This document shows positions 34,691 through 45,328 of a stretch of DNA of 64,000 bases, in pieces. The DNA is from Diatrype stigma (taxonomy: Eukaryota; Ascomycota; Sordariomycetes; Xylariales; Diatrypaceae), in NCBI GenBank assembly GCA_022225965.2, contig JAKJXP020000025.1, forward strand, positions 1-64,000, given 5' to 3'. The first letter of the stretch is position 1; each line of letters begins with the position of its first letter. The translations under genes and the position numbers were made by a program. The notes under the pieces were generated by a model. That model worked only from the letters and a program-made list of their open reading frames with translations, made no database searches and was not told the DNA's origin.

Positions 34691-35617
34691 ATGTCTCGTG
34701 CTATTCTCGTCACTGGAGCTACGGGGCAACAAGGCGGTGCCGTCATCGACGCCCTCCTCGCCAAGCGCACGGAAGATTTCACCATTTTGGCAGTGACGCG
34801 AAACGGCGGGTCCGCAGCCGCTCAACGCCTCGCCAGCAAGTCCCCATCCGTCAAGATTGTAGAGGGCGACTTGAACGACGTGCCGTCCCTGTTCTCATCG
34901 GCGAAGACAGCCGCCGGAGCGACCCCGATATGGGGCGTGTACTCGGTGCAAGTATCGATGGGCAAGGGGGCGTCTTTGGAGAGCGAGGTCCAACAGGGCA
35001 TGGCGCTGGTCGAGGAATCCATCAAGAACGGGGTCAAGCACTTCGTGTACAGCAGCGTCGAGCGCGGGGGCGATGAGCGATCGTGGGAAACCCCGACGGT
35101 CGTGCCGCATTTTATTACGAAGCATAAGATCGAGCGCCACCTTCGGGACGCAACCGCGAACAACGACATGGGATGGACGATTCTCCGACCTGTTGCCTTC
35201 ATGGACAACCTACAACCCGGGATTCCGGGCAAGGTATTTCTGACCGCACTTCGCAAAACGCTACAAGGAAAGCCTCTGCAGTGGATCGCCGTGTCCGACA
35301 TTGGCTTTTTCGGGGCCGAGGCATTCCACGACCCCGCGGCTTGGAACAAGAAAGCTGTCGGCTTAGCCGGCGACGAACTTACCTTCACAGAGCTCAGCAA
35401 AGCATTCGAGAGAGCGACAGGCAGCCCAGCTGGAACGACGCTCGGAGTTTTCGGGTCGGCTCTGAAGCATGGCGTTAAGGAGTTAGGGATCATGATCAAC
35501 TGGTTCAGGGACGAAGGATACAGAGCGGATAAGATCAGTCACCCCTTTACGGGCCGACCCCCCGGCAAGCCACGATTTCCCACACAAATCGCCGAAAACA
35601 CTAAATATTTATTATAA
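34691..35617 (+). CDS. NmrA-like NAD(P)-binding protein, C-terminus replaced by transposon
   Basis: The ORF has 308 codons. The Rossmann start ILVTGATGQQGGAVIDALL is the NmrA/HSCARG dinucleotide-binding motif; FVYSSVERGG, HFITKHKIERHLR and WTILRPVAFMDNL are the other family blocks, so residues 1-280 are a normal NmrA-like fold. Family knowledge: such proteins are redox sensors or regulators, or atypical reductases. From residue 281 (after GYRAD) the frame enters a 57 bp transposon terminal repeat, so the last 28 residues are transposon-encoded and start ISHPFTGRPPGKP. The native last exon lies beyond the element (36375-36460). A truncated but possibly folded product could still be made; loss of the final helix may destabilise it. 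There are no introns in the ORF. Confidence 0.9.
   Translation: MSRAILVTGATGQQGGAVIDALLAKRTEDFTILAVTRNGGSAAAQRLASKSPSVKIVEGDLNDVPSLFSSAKTAAGATPIWGVYSVQVSMGKGASLESEVQQGMALVEESIKNGVKHFVYSSVERGGDERSWETPTVVPHFITKHKIERHLRDATANNDMGWTILRPVAFMDNLQPGIPGKVFLTALRKTLQGKPLQWIAVSDIGFFGAEAFHDPAAWNKKAVGLAGDELTFTELSKAFERATGSPAGTTLGVFGSALKHGVKELGIMINWFRDEGYRADKISHPFTGRPPGKPRFPTQIAENTKYLL
35532..35588 (+). repeat. left terminal inverted repeat
   Basis: 57 bp, the inverted partner of 36316-36372 with five transition differences. It is GC-rich, unlike the element core. Confidence 0.93.
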
Positions 35618-36315
35618 CATTATAAGCTTCATTTAAAAGATATAGTTAAATAAATTTTAGATTTATAATAAGAATTATAAACTAATATTAAAAATAATGA
35701 AAAATAATATTTAATTAAGCCGTATGAGGTATATATTATATTGATTTAAGAAATATAAAATTTTACACTTTAAATATAACATATTATACTTATGAAATTA
35801 CTTACGTAATATATGTCTTATAAGAATAATTCTTTTTTTATTATATAAAAGATAAATATTATTATATAAATCAGCTTAAAAACATTTAAAAGGTCTTTTT
35901 AATAAATTTGTATTTAATAAATCTTAAAATAATTATGAAATATTATAAGAATAATTTATAAAAAGTAACATATTACCTTATAACTTAATTACGTAATATA
36001 TATCTTATAATATAATATGTTTATTTTAATACTTATTTTATAATAGTTTTATAAATTAAAAAATATCTTAAATATATAATATATTTAAAAAGTTACGTTA
36101 ATGTTAATACGTTAACATTTTTATACGTATTTTATATATAAAAATATTAAGCTTATAATACTTACTTTTAACCGTTAATTTAACCCTTTTAAAATAAAAA
36201 TTATAATATAAATTATTTATTTACGCTTATAACTTTATATAAAAATTATAATAACGTATTTAGTTTTTTAATAATATAATCCGTTAATTAATTATACATA
36301 TACGATTTTAGTGAT

Positions 36316-36372
36316 TTTATATGGGAAATCGTGGCTTGCCGGGGGGTCGGCCCATGAAGGGGTGATTGATCT
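36316..36372 (-). repeat. right terminal inverted repeat
   Basis: 57 bp, the inverted partner of 35532-35588. The palindromic outer end lies next to the second TA copy. Confidence 0.93.
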
Positions 36373-36374
36373 TA

Positions 36375-36460
36375 TTGCAAGTTTGAAGAAGGTACATCCT
36401 GGATTGATGGACATGGAGACTTGGTTAAAGACCAAGAGCGCTTTTGTCGAAAGAAAGTAG
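36375..36460 (+). pseudogene. detached native 3' end of the NmrA-like gene
   Basis: These 86 bp continue the NmrA-like frame exactly if the transposon and one TA copy are ignored: after GYRAD comes IASLKKVHPGLMDMETWLK, then a stop at 36458-36460. The K..HPGL...ETWL pattern is the usual C-terminal helix of NmrA-like proteins. The intact gene would also be 308 codons. The remnant has no start of its own. Confidence 0.9.
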
Positions 36461-36828
36461 ACCCCTGGGAATATCGACAACTTTAGGCAAGAGCATTCAG
36501 TGTTGTTAGCTGCAGTTTCAGGTTGGGTCCAATTCTTACACAATTGCTGTAAGGTACCTACTGTGTGATTCAAAGTAACGTTCGTAACTTCCAATATCAT
36601 CGAGTCCCAGCCGAATACCCAAGTTTCAGATCCACCTAGTGTGCAATGAATCGGAGGGCTGCCTCTAATCTGCCTGTCTCATGTTCCCTCTACTTAGTAG
36701 GACGAGCACTTCTGCTTCATCCTCGACCATGTCGAGCGGTCCTTTCGCTCATTCGTTGTTTCTTGGAAACTATCAGCACTTAGCTTGATAATGAAATCGC
36801 CCTCATCTGACAGGTTCATGCTCTAAAG
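36461..36828. other. short intergenic region
   Basis: It contains the old 3' flank of the NmrA-like gene and the promoter of the next gene. No other feature is seen. Confidence 0.5.
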
Positions 36829-39800
36829 ATGTCCCTCCTTTGCTGCTTTCGCAGCCCCAAGACGATATGCCATCGACTGAATTCAGTGGCAGTTAAGCTG
36901 CCAACTGAGCCTCCTCCGGTGAAATTAGGGATGCCGTCCCGTTTACAAACCACTGATGAAGCAACGCCAGCACGACCTGTTGCCATTGCCCCCACTCCTT
37001 CACGGCTTGATAACCCAATGCAGCAGGCTATGATTGACCCTGCAGCTCTAAACATGGAAGACTCCGATGACGAGGATAGTATTCTTAGAGACGTAAGAAG
37101 CTCTAGCGTCAGTACGCTCGACATAATTAAGACAAAATTCACCCGGCGACGATCTCCAGTATCCGACCCGAAGGCCCGTTCCCAAACGTCGGTGATTGGA
37201 AATAGTGATGAGGAACTTGCGAGGCGTGCTGAGTTGAAGCGTATTATGCACAAGCGCATCCAAGAGGAGCTGAGGAGCGAAGAAACGAAGGCAAGCCCTC
37301 CAGACAGTGGCATTGACGGACGCAATCGTGACAATGGTTCTCTACGCGATTTTTCCCGAGGTGGCCCACGGGATACCATCGAATTTTCGGTGGAAGAGAT
37401 GAACGAGATCAAGGCTAACGGACTGAAATGCGCATCTCCGGAATTTATACCATTTGCTCTTCCAGTTGACGAACGCCAAATGATGGCCCTGCGCCGTCGA
37501 GCTAGCATTCTAGAGTCTACGCGCCCTTCCGGCGACACGATAAGGACCGAATACTACGCTATAGTAACAGATAGAGGCTCCGCGTCTCACCTACAGTCAT
37601 CTCCTGATATTACACCTGTCCAATTACCAAGCGTACACGACTCATGCTCTACACACTCATGGCGCGTGTCGTGCAGTGCTGAGCACATCACTAGCCTTTT
37701 AGGGATACATGAGGGGTCTACACAGCCACTTTCGGAGTCTCATGAGGCAGTAGATAAGGTCTATGATGCTTTAAAGAACGACTCTATATCGGACAACGGC
37801 GGTGAAAACACTGGCGCTTCGGGGAGGCCTGTGTGCACCCCTGACACTGTGACTGGACAGGGTGCATCTGGGTCCCTTGACCAAACGTTTCAGGAATCGG
37901 ACCTAAAAAGTCTGGATACTGTGAATGAACAACATATCAGCTCTGAGGTCGAGGATGAACCGGACTCTAACACATCTTGTCATCGAGATTCCCCTCTAGA
38001 TCTGTGGTTGCGGAGTCAGGAGTACCAATCAAGTTGTGGGCCTCCTAATCAGCGGAACAAAACTGCAGCTCTTGCGGAAGTTCCTGAGAACTATAGTCGA
38101 GAATTGGAGGACACGACTGACACGGATCAGGACGGCTCCGCCATCGGACCAGGAGAAGCATGTGAACCCACAGAACCTCAAGATCGGCTGCCGGCTATAC
38201 GGCCTCAATCTCGAAACTCACAAGAAAACACAGAGAAGTCGCGCGAACTAGTAGACTCACGTATCTCGCACGCTTCAGGAACGGTAGATGATGATGCATT
38301 GGACCTAGATAAAGTACCAACGACTGTTCAAGAGCCAGCATCATCCCAGTATACCTCATCCCGATACACAACCACGCAGAACAGTATCCAACCCAGCCGC
38401 AAGAGCTCACGTTTGAGCTTGAAAGAGCTTTTCGGAGGCTCAAAGGGCATCGCATTGGTACCAAGTTTCGATACGCAAAGTAAGTTTTGAAAAGGCTTAA
38501 TGATATTCAGTCTAACATGTTATCTCCAGGACCTACAACATCGAATCGTAAAACCGGAACGGATAAGTCTGCCGTCAGCTCCTATAAGACGGCACTAAGT
38601 GAGTTTCCGGAGGCACATATAGTTACACCGGAGACTCTTCCACCGCAGCAACCCTTCACAGGAAAAGGATCCTTAGCTATTTCGGGAAGAGGAAGCTTTG
38701 AACAGCGAGATAATGAACTTAAATCGATCGAATACCGTTTCGGACAGTCTCATCGCCGCCGTGGTCATACCCTTCCTTCCAGGAGCAGGTTCCGTGAGGA
38801 ATTTGATGACCCACAAACTACAACGGGGACGCGGTTATCACTATTTGCCAAGCTTCGCCTACCATCGATAGGAAAAGAACGACATGATGTGGATGACCAT
38901 GAAAAAATCAGGTCACAAGGAGAGGGGGTTCAAGATGCTCAGCCTAGCAAGCCTCAGGATCCAGTGGATAGGACACAAATGGTTGATAAGCAATTGCTTG
39001 GGCCGTTTGATAGGCGCGGGAAGCCCCCTATTAGAGAGAGCGCCACAAGAGAATGGCAAAGAGCCGTCTCGACAGAGGCTGAAGGTCGTCTTACACCGCG
39101 AAGGGAGACCTTATCCTCAAAGTTGTATGCATATTTGCGTGATCGCGAAAAGGACACTAATAGGAGCTCATCTAGCGAGCAAAAAGTAATCAGGCATGTT
39201 CGCGAGAACAGCGCGAACGAGAAGACTGACGACGCGGATGGACTACCTCGCTCGGACTCATCAACGCGCGAGACTCACCCACTTGAACAATCGCCAACTG
39301 AACTTCAGTATGATAGAACACCCGTATCTGATATATCAAGTCGTGTTCTCCGCACATGGTCACGTCAACTTAGTACTCCAAGTACACAACGTCAAGCTAT
39401 CTCAAACATTGGGATAGGGCCCCGTGGTCCGCGAAGACTCCTCACCCCTCCCAAATCCTGGGCAAAGTGGCCATCTCATACTCGAGCCTTGAGGTCAGGG
39501 TCAGCTGGGGCAGATGATAATGTGATCTTGCGAGACTTTGCTATGCAAGACACACCAAAACCAGGCAATTCAGTGACCACTTTGAAGAGGACCAAGACAC
39601 AGTCAAAGGGGGGTCTCAAGTCTGCGCCAAGGTCGTTTTCAGACTCCCTCGGAAGAGCAATGAGACAGAGCTTAACCAAAATCATCCCTACCAAGGAAGA
39701 GCCAGTACCGACGAAGGAAAACCTTGATAGGCCTAAAGGATTCTTAGAATACCCTGAGCTCGAACTCCTACCAACGAAAGGTGGCTACAAGGACCTTCAG

Positions 39801-40370
39801 GCACTGGGACATCAGATCGACTCAATGAAGCATGGCACGATTGACCCTGAGAGTAGACCTCAGAACCCTAGCACTAACCCCTCGCTGGCTATGCGCCTCG
39901 CAAATGACGTCCAGAATTTTAAGGGTGGAGCTGGTAGCACAGACAAACTAGAAAATCGCGGCTCCCTTACCATATCTTCTCACCAGCAGCATTATCCCGG
40001 GATTTCGGAATGTCCTCTAGGCACCACTAGCAACAAGCTGGAGTCACCGCCATCAAGCGTATCGTACGAAGATTGCGTACCAAAACATATGTTAGATGAC
40101 AATGAATCCGCCAAGAGTTGCAAGACAGTACTGGTCAAACGGTCCAAGTCCCAAGGAACTGGTCAAAGGTCAGGATCAGGTGTCGTCAACAATAGACATA
40201 AGTATATGACATGGCACGGCGGGAGACCGCCGAGGAGACAACCAGTGCTCTTGCAAAGCACAATAGACTTTGGCGCCGAACTGGATGACATGTTAGTTTC
40301 TGCGAGAGCCAAGGCCTTACAGGCTAGGAGTGCCGAGGGCACGCGGGAACAAACAGCGGCTGGGGCGTAG
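36829..40370 (+). CDS. large uncharacterised protein, CC-motif N-terminus
   Basis: Exons 36829-38479 and 38530-40370 give 1163 aa. The 50 bp intron has GTAAGT, CTAAC and CCAG and joins the two long frames in phase (DTQ to RPTTSN). The N-terminus MSLLCCFRSPK could be S-acylated at the Cys pair, which would tether the protein to membranes; this is inference. A more ordered block lies at about residues 120-235 (NSDEELARRAELKRIMHKRI, FSVEEMNEIKANG, and SPEFIPFALPVDERQMMALR). The rest is Ser/Arg/Glu-rich and disordered, with Arg-rich patches such as SRKSSRLSLKELFGGSKG. Near the C-terminus are KYMTWHGGRPPRR and TIDFGAELDDMLVSARAK. I recognise no named domain. An LTR element begins 169 bp after the stop. 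Confidence 0.85.
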
Positions 40371-40538
40371 GGGTTTTCACATGTTACTCATATCTTTGAA
40401 TTGCATTAGGAATTTTTGGGGGACGATATCATGTTAGCCCACCAGCGACTCTTTATCCCACTAATGTCCGCCAATGATAGGCGATGATGGATTCAAGGGC
40501 TCATGCCGTCTTGGTAGTTATTTAGACCAGTTACTTCG

Positions 40539-40746
40539 TGTCGCGTTTCTGAATAGCCCTTTTATTGACGTATTTGCTACACTCTGCTAAAGCTCTAAGG
40601 AAGGAAGGAAAGAAGGGAGCGTCGGAAGGTATGGGGGGAGATCGGACCTCTATATAGGCCCAAATGGACCCCCCAGGGGGGGTCCCCTGCTAAAGCGTTA
40701 TATCCATTTTAGAGCAGCTCCAAATATACCCATTTTGGTCGCGACA
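40539..40746. repeat. left LTR
   Basis: 208 bp, TG...CA ends, containing CCAAATGGACCCCCC and a GGAAGGAAGGAAAG run. It pairs with 42991-43198. Confidence 0.92.
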
Positions 40747-41459
40747 TACCTCCCTTCTTGGGTAGTCTCCAACCAAGAAGAAAAAAAAGCGAGCAAGGCT
40801 ACATACAAAGGGAAATCACGATCGTAATTTCCGGAAGTGATATATAAAGATCGCCTTTTAAGCGGCAAGGAAACTATACGTTACATAGAAAAATCAAGAC
40901 GGATAAATAAAGCAGCCCCCTAGAATTACTCTGGGCGCCTATAAATGGGTCCCTTCCCGCGCGTTCTCGGCGAGCGGCTTCCGAAAACGCTATACTAACG
41001 GCACTTTTTCGTACCGATAGGTAGCATTCCGAACCGCTTTTATAACGGTAATTGTCGTATTTCTTTTCTAATAAGGGAACTTTCGCGCTTTACTTGAACG
41101 ACGATTAACCTATAGGTAATGCCACGTAACGCACCCGCAACGGCCCCAATTAGCCGGAATGATTTCACCTTTGGGCTCTCACAAAAGAAACCACCTTAAT
41201 CGAAAAGGTCTGGCACTTCCTTAATATTGTGCCCCAAACGATAATACAGCGTCCCATACTGGCCCGTATATAACATTAGCTTACAACGTGCCCCTTTAAA
41301 GGAAAAGCACCCACTAAACCTAAACCGGAACGGACCGGACCGAACGCCCCTTAATACTAGCCGGACTCCTTTGAACACCCCCATAAAAAGGGGCCCCTTA
41401 TTTGCACCGGACCGGCACCTCCGAATTAAAACAGGCACCGGCCGTATTCGAACCCCGGA

Positions 41460-41870
41460 TTAGCACCCCCGAACGTAAACGGGTACCATCCGACGAGTTT
41501 CTTTGCTGGACCTAACCGATACCTCCGAACGGGCACCGGCCGTAATCGAGCCCGAACTAATACCCCGAACGTAAGCGGGCACCAGCCGAGTTCCTTTGCT
41601 GTACCGAACCGGCACCCTTAAGGGCACCGGCCGAGCTTTTCCTGGTCCGGGCCGGCCCTAAACGTTACTTCTTTAAAAGGGAAGAAGCAAAGGAAAAAAA
41701 GAGCCGGCCCATACTTCGGCCCGGGCTGGCATCTACGCAGGCATCAGCCGAACTTCAAAGCAATGCCCGGACTAGCACCCCCAAACGTAAGCAGGCACCA
41801 GTCGAATTCCGAAATTGCCCGGACTGGTACTTACTTAAGTACCAGCCAAGCTCCTAACCGTACCCACCCC
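41460..41870. repeat. degenerate internal repeats of the LTR element
   Basis: Copies of a GC-rich block (CCCGAACGTAAGCGGGCACC, then AGCCGAGTTCC) begin near 41467, 41564 and 41779, alternating with GGCACCGGCCG words. They look like a decayed coding or structural repeat within an otherwise AT-rich interior. Confidence 0.55.
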
Positions 41871-42770
41871 CGATTTCGAAAGCCCTTAATTAAAAAATTC
41901 CTTAAGGTTAAAGCAGGCTTATTAATATAAAAAAAATCAAGACGGCCGAATCCAGCGCCCTTAATACCGGTAATGCTACGTTTAGTACTTATTATTTTAA
42001 GTAATACATAATTTCAATTCCTAAATGGCTATAGCTACCTTTTATTTAGGTACCGTTAAGGGCTTATATAAAAAAGGCCGCCCTAATTAAAAAAAAAAGA
42101 ATCTTTTGTATATAGCTTTTACCGTTTTATAAAATAAAGGGAAATATAATAAAAACCCCTGGCGTTTTTCCCTTAGCGTTCCTATCGGTTTCGGCGATTT
42201 ATAAGGACTTGCCAAAAAGGATCGCCGCTTTTTTATTCGAAAAAGGAAAAACGCCAATACGAAAGCTAGGTTTTTCCAATTTAAAGGTAAAAAAAAAGAA
42301 GCCCGAATAACCGATTCGAGCCAAGCTTAAGCTTTAAGGTTTAACCTATTTTCCAATTCGACGTTTACGAAGCCCGCGCGAGATTTCGTCGAACTGGCTG
42401 GAAAGCAAAAAAAAATTCGCCCACTTCCGAAATCGAAAGCGGAAAAATATAACGCATTATTCCTTTAAATTGGGAATAATGGTTTTTACGAATACCGTAT
42501 TCGTTTTCTTTATTCGAAACCAGTCGTTTTTTTTTAAATAAACTTCCTTCGTTTAAATTAATTTTATTAAAATTACGAGGAAATTAATTTACGTATTCCT
42601 AATAACCGAATAAGAATCGCTTATATAAAAGCGGCGTACGAACTTATAAAACGAACAGTTATACATTTCTAAAATAATCGATTTTTCAAAAGATTGTAAT
42701 AACTTATTCCGTATAGGGTTAAAAGGAAATACGTCCTTTTGTAACCCTTAAAAATACTAAAGCCCGCTAG

Positions 42771-42960
42771 TTTTTAAAAAAAGCAAAACGTAACGAAAAG
42801 CCTCGTAAGCGCAACGAAAAGCGCAAGCGGAAAAAAAAGCCTTGCAAACGCGAAAGGCAAGCAGGCGAAGGGGTTTCGTAAGCGCAATGGAAAACGCAAA
42901 CGGAAGAAAAAAAGGAATAAAAGGGCACGCGTAACGGAAATTGGCTTAAAAAAGGAAGCA
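42771..42960 (+). pseudogene. remnant of a Lys/Arg-rich coding tail in the LTR element
   Basis: The plus strand reads repeated Lys/Arg codons in one frame (for example EKPRKRNEKRKRKKKPCKRE) before stops. This resembles the basic C-terminal tail of a gag-like or transposase protein. Stops and frame changes on both sides mean no complete product is encoded. The parent protein cannot be named. Confidence 0.35.
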
Positions 42961-42990
42961 CCGAATCCGTAACGAATCCGGGCTTATAAC

Positions 42991-43198
42991 TGTTGCGTTT
43001 CTAAATAGCCCTTTTATTGACGTATTTGCTATATTCTGCTAAAGCTCTAAGGAAGGAAGGAAAGAAGGGAGCGTCGGAAGGTATAGGGGGAGATCGGACC
43101 TTTATATAGGCCCAAATGGACCCCCCAGGGGGGGTCCCCTACTAGAGCGTTATATCCACTTTAGAGCAGCTCCAAATATATCCATTTTGGTCGCGACA
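42991..43198. repeat. right LTR
   Basis: 208 bp, the partner of the left LTR with about ten transition differences and no indels. Confidence 0.92.
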
Positions 43199-45328
43199 TT
43201 TCGTATGATAGGCGCAAGATACTCGCTTACGTTGTACGAAGTCCTAGCGCGTATATCTTCGCATGGCAAGTTGTACCGAACATGAATGTCATCAATGCTT
43301 CTTATTTGCTAATTCGTATACACGGTGAATGACGTGATGCCACGAACGTTGGAGTTGCTAGTCATAACATGGCATAGCTTGATAGTTCTAGTATACTAGG
43401 CCATCGCCCCAAAATATAACTCGAGCTGACATCAGCTTACCGCGGAACTTGGGCTGCAACATATAGGGTCTGCATAGAATCTTGGTAAGTTGGTTATTGA
43501 TAGATGCCGATGAGCATTATGACTGTTAGCATCTGAAAATTGTGTCGATCCAATGAGACTTAGTTATTGAAAAGTGATAAGTTATTTTCAGACCTTGTTG
43601 GTTCCCACCGAGGAGACTTAGCCTTGGATCCCTTGCAGCAATACAACTGAGCCGAGTTCTCGGGATTGATTGCTATATCTGGACCAGGTATATACTGCAG
43701 GCCTAGCTCCAATAGGCGGACTCGCTGCACTTACATGCGCAGACAACACCATATAGCGTAATTAGAGTTTAGATATATAGCGATTGTCATGAATCAGGTA
43801 GACCTGGTTCTATCTTCTGGTCCAAGTGTGTTTCAGGGGCAGGGGTCAACGTAAGTAGTGGGCATTGCCGAACTACTTGGACTAGGACCCTCCTGATTTG
43901 GAACATTCAGGGACAACGGAGACTAGGTATATAGCTGTCGTCCTGTCAGTTGAGGAAACTGAAGAATCTCGAGAACATGCCGACATTGATTAGCTACCGT
44001 ACGGCTAGCCCAAAGCCAGATAACCAGCCTCTTCACCTAGTGCTCTTGCTATAAATCAATTGTCGAATGATAGGACTATGCGCGTTGGAGTTCGCGGTCC
44101 GTGGAGAATTGGCGATCGAGAAGAAACCGAAATCGGGCCGTTCGTGGATATACGAGAGGTGCTGGTGGCTGACTCGCTAGGGACCATTCACTGGCGTTCA
44201 TCACATTGGGTATATGATCGCATTAATATATTTCAACGACGCACGTGCTCTGTTAGTCATTGGTGCTACACACCGAAGTGCTGGCCCCGAGCTGAAAGCG
44301 GTGTGGTGGCAACCGATACTCGCAATGTCTCACCCGGAGAGAGAGAGAGGAGCCCCCATAAGCTATCATCTATGTCATACATCTCGCACGACTGAAGCTG
44401 CTCCTAGTTCGCGTGGCTAGGTGGCATTCCTGCGACGCCAAGGTCACATTCGGCGATCTGCGCGCGCTAGGCTAAGGAGCTGCTTGTGTAACCAACCGTC
44501 AGCGTCACTGCTGAGGCTGCTACCTATACGAACACCGGGCACGAGGACGAGGCTCTCTCAGCTCAGCCCTACAGCTTGCGGCGCCAGGGTGGCGGTGGGG
44601 AGGGATCGTTACCGGTCCATGGGTAAGTGAGGCGACTGGGTTTAGTACCCGATCATTGGTTCCTTCGATCTTGCTGACCACCCCCTTCCGACCTCCGAGT
44701 GGTGCGACAGGGCGTTAGGTGCCTACGGCGTTGCTAACTGTTATTCCACGGGAGACTCGGGGACACAAAAATCGTCCTGTAATTGATACTGCTAGAAGAA
44801 GCCCTATCCCTTATGTATGCCGTTATTGATTGCGGCTTTGCGCCAATGTCTCTCAAAATCTCCTTTTGGGCTCCACTCTTGCGCGCAGGCGAGCATTCCA
44901 AACTTCGGGTACGACCGCATTCCACCCCTTGGTTCCGGAGATATAGGGGCTGAATCCTATTCTTGATGGCACTCACGTGGTGAGTCAGGCTTTGTTCCCG
45001 TCAGTTGGAGGATGATGATATCAGCTGGGCTCCAACCAACGCCGCAACTCCTCTCACCGGCCAATGGAGTTATCGTGTATGCGCCTGGTTATGACTGGTG
45101 TCCTGTCTTAAAGCCACCCGGGAAGCCATTGAAGAATGCTGCTCTTGCGTGATTGGGCAACGCAGATGTGGCACCTCCAACCTGGCCACGGGAAGCCGGC
45201 GAGGCATACATACGAGGTGAGGTGTAGGCCATGCTGAGGATAGAAATAGCTGTCTTGGGTCCGCTCGAGTGAGCTGGCTGTTCCCGTGTCTCTCGTCCAA
45301 CTCAAGCTATACGTTCAATCATTTCAAG
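43199..45328. other. intergenic, left flank of the laccase gene
   Basis: No supported gene. Short frames at 44060-44420 overlap in two phases with plausible but unrecognised composition; they could be remnants of a lost gene. The laccase promoter should lie near the right end. Confidence 0.45.

Larger units (their letters stand above)
35530..36374. mobile_element. TIR DNA transposon or MITE-like element with TA target duplication
   Basis: The element spans 35532-36372 (841 bp), flanked by TA on both sides (35530-35531 and 36373-36374). Terminal inverted repeats of about 57 bp begin AGATCARTCACCCC and contain GGGCCGACCCCCCGGCAAGC. They differ at five positions, all transitions. The core (about 35590-36310) is extremely AT-rich with no ORF. 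Removing the element plus one TA restores the NmrA-like reading frame exactly. The TA target and long TIRs point to the Tc1/mariner (Fot1/pogo) class; no transposase is left, so it is a non-autonomous or RIP-destroyed copy. Confidence 0.93.
40539..43198. mobile_element. non-autonomous LTR retroelement, RIP-marked
   Basis: Two direct repeats of 208 bp (40539-40746 and 42991-43198) start TGTYGCG and end CGCGACA, so each LTR has TG...CA ends within a 7 bp terminal inverted repeat. They are about 95% identical and all differences seen are transitions. Flanking 5-mers are CTTCG (40534-40538) and TTTCG (43199-43203), a target duplication with one C-to-T change. The 2244 bp interior has no gag or pol ORF. 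Just inside the left LTR is an 8 bp stem hairpin (CTTCTTGG 40754-40761 / CCAAGAAG 40773-40780). I see no standard tRNA primer site or polypurine tract. Confidence 0.9.

Noticed and set aside
40539..43198. Interpreting the two 208 bp repeats as a simple segmental duplication
   Set aside because: TG...CA ends, terminal inverted repeats and a matching 5 bp flank fit LTRs much better.
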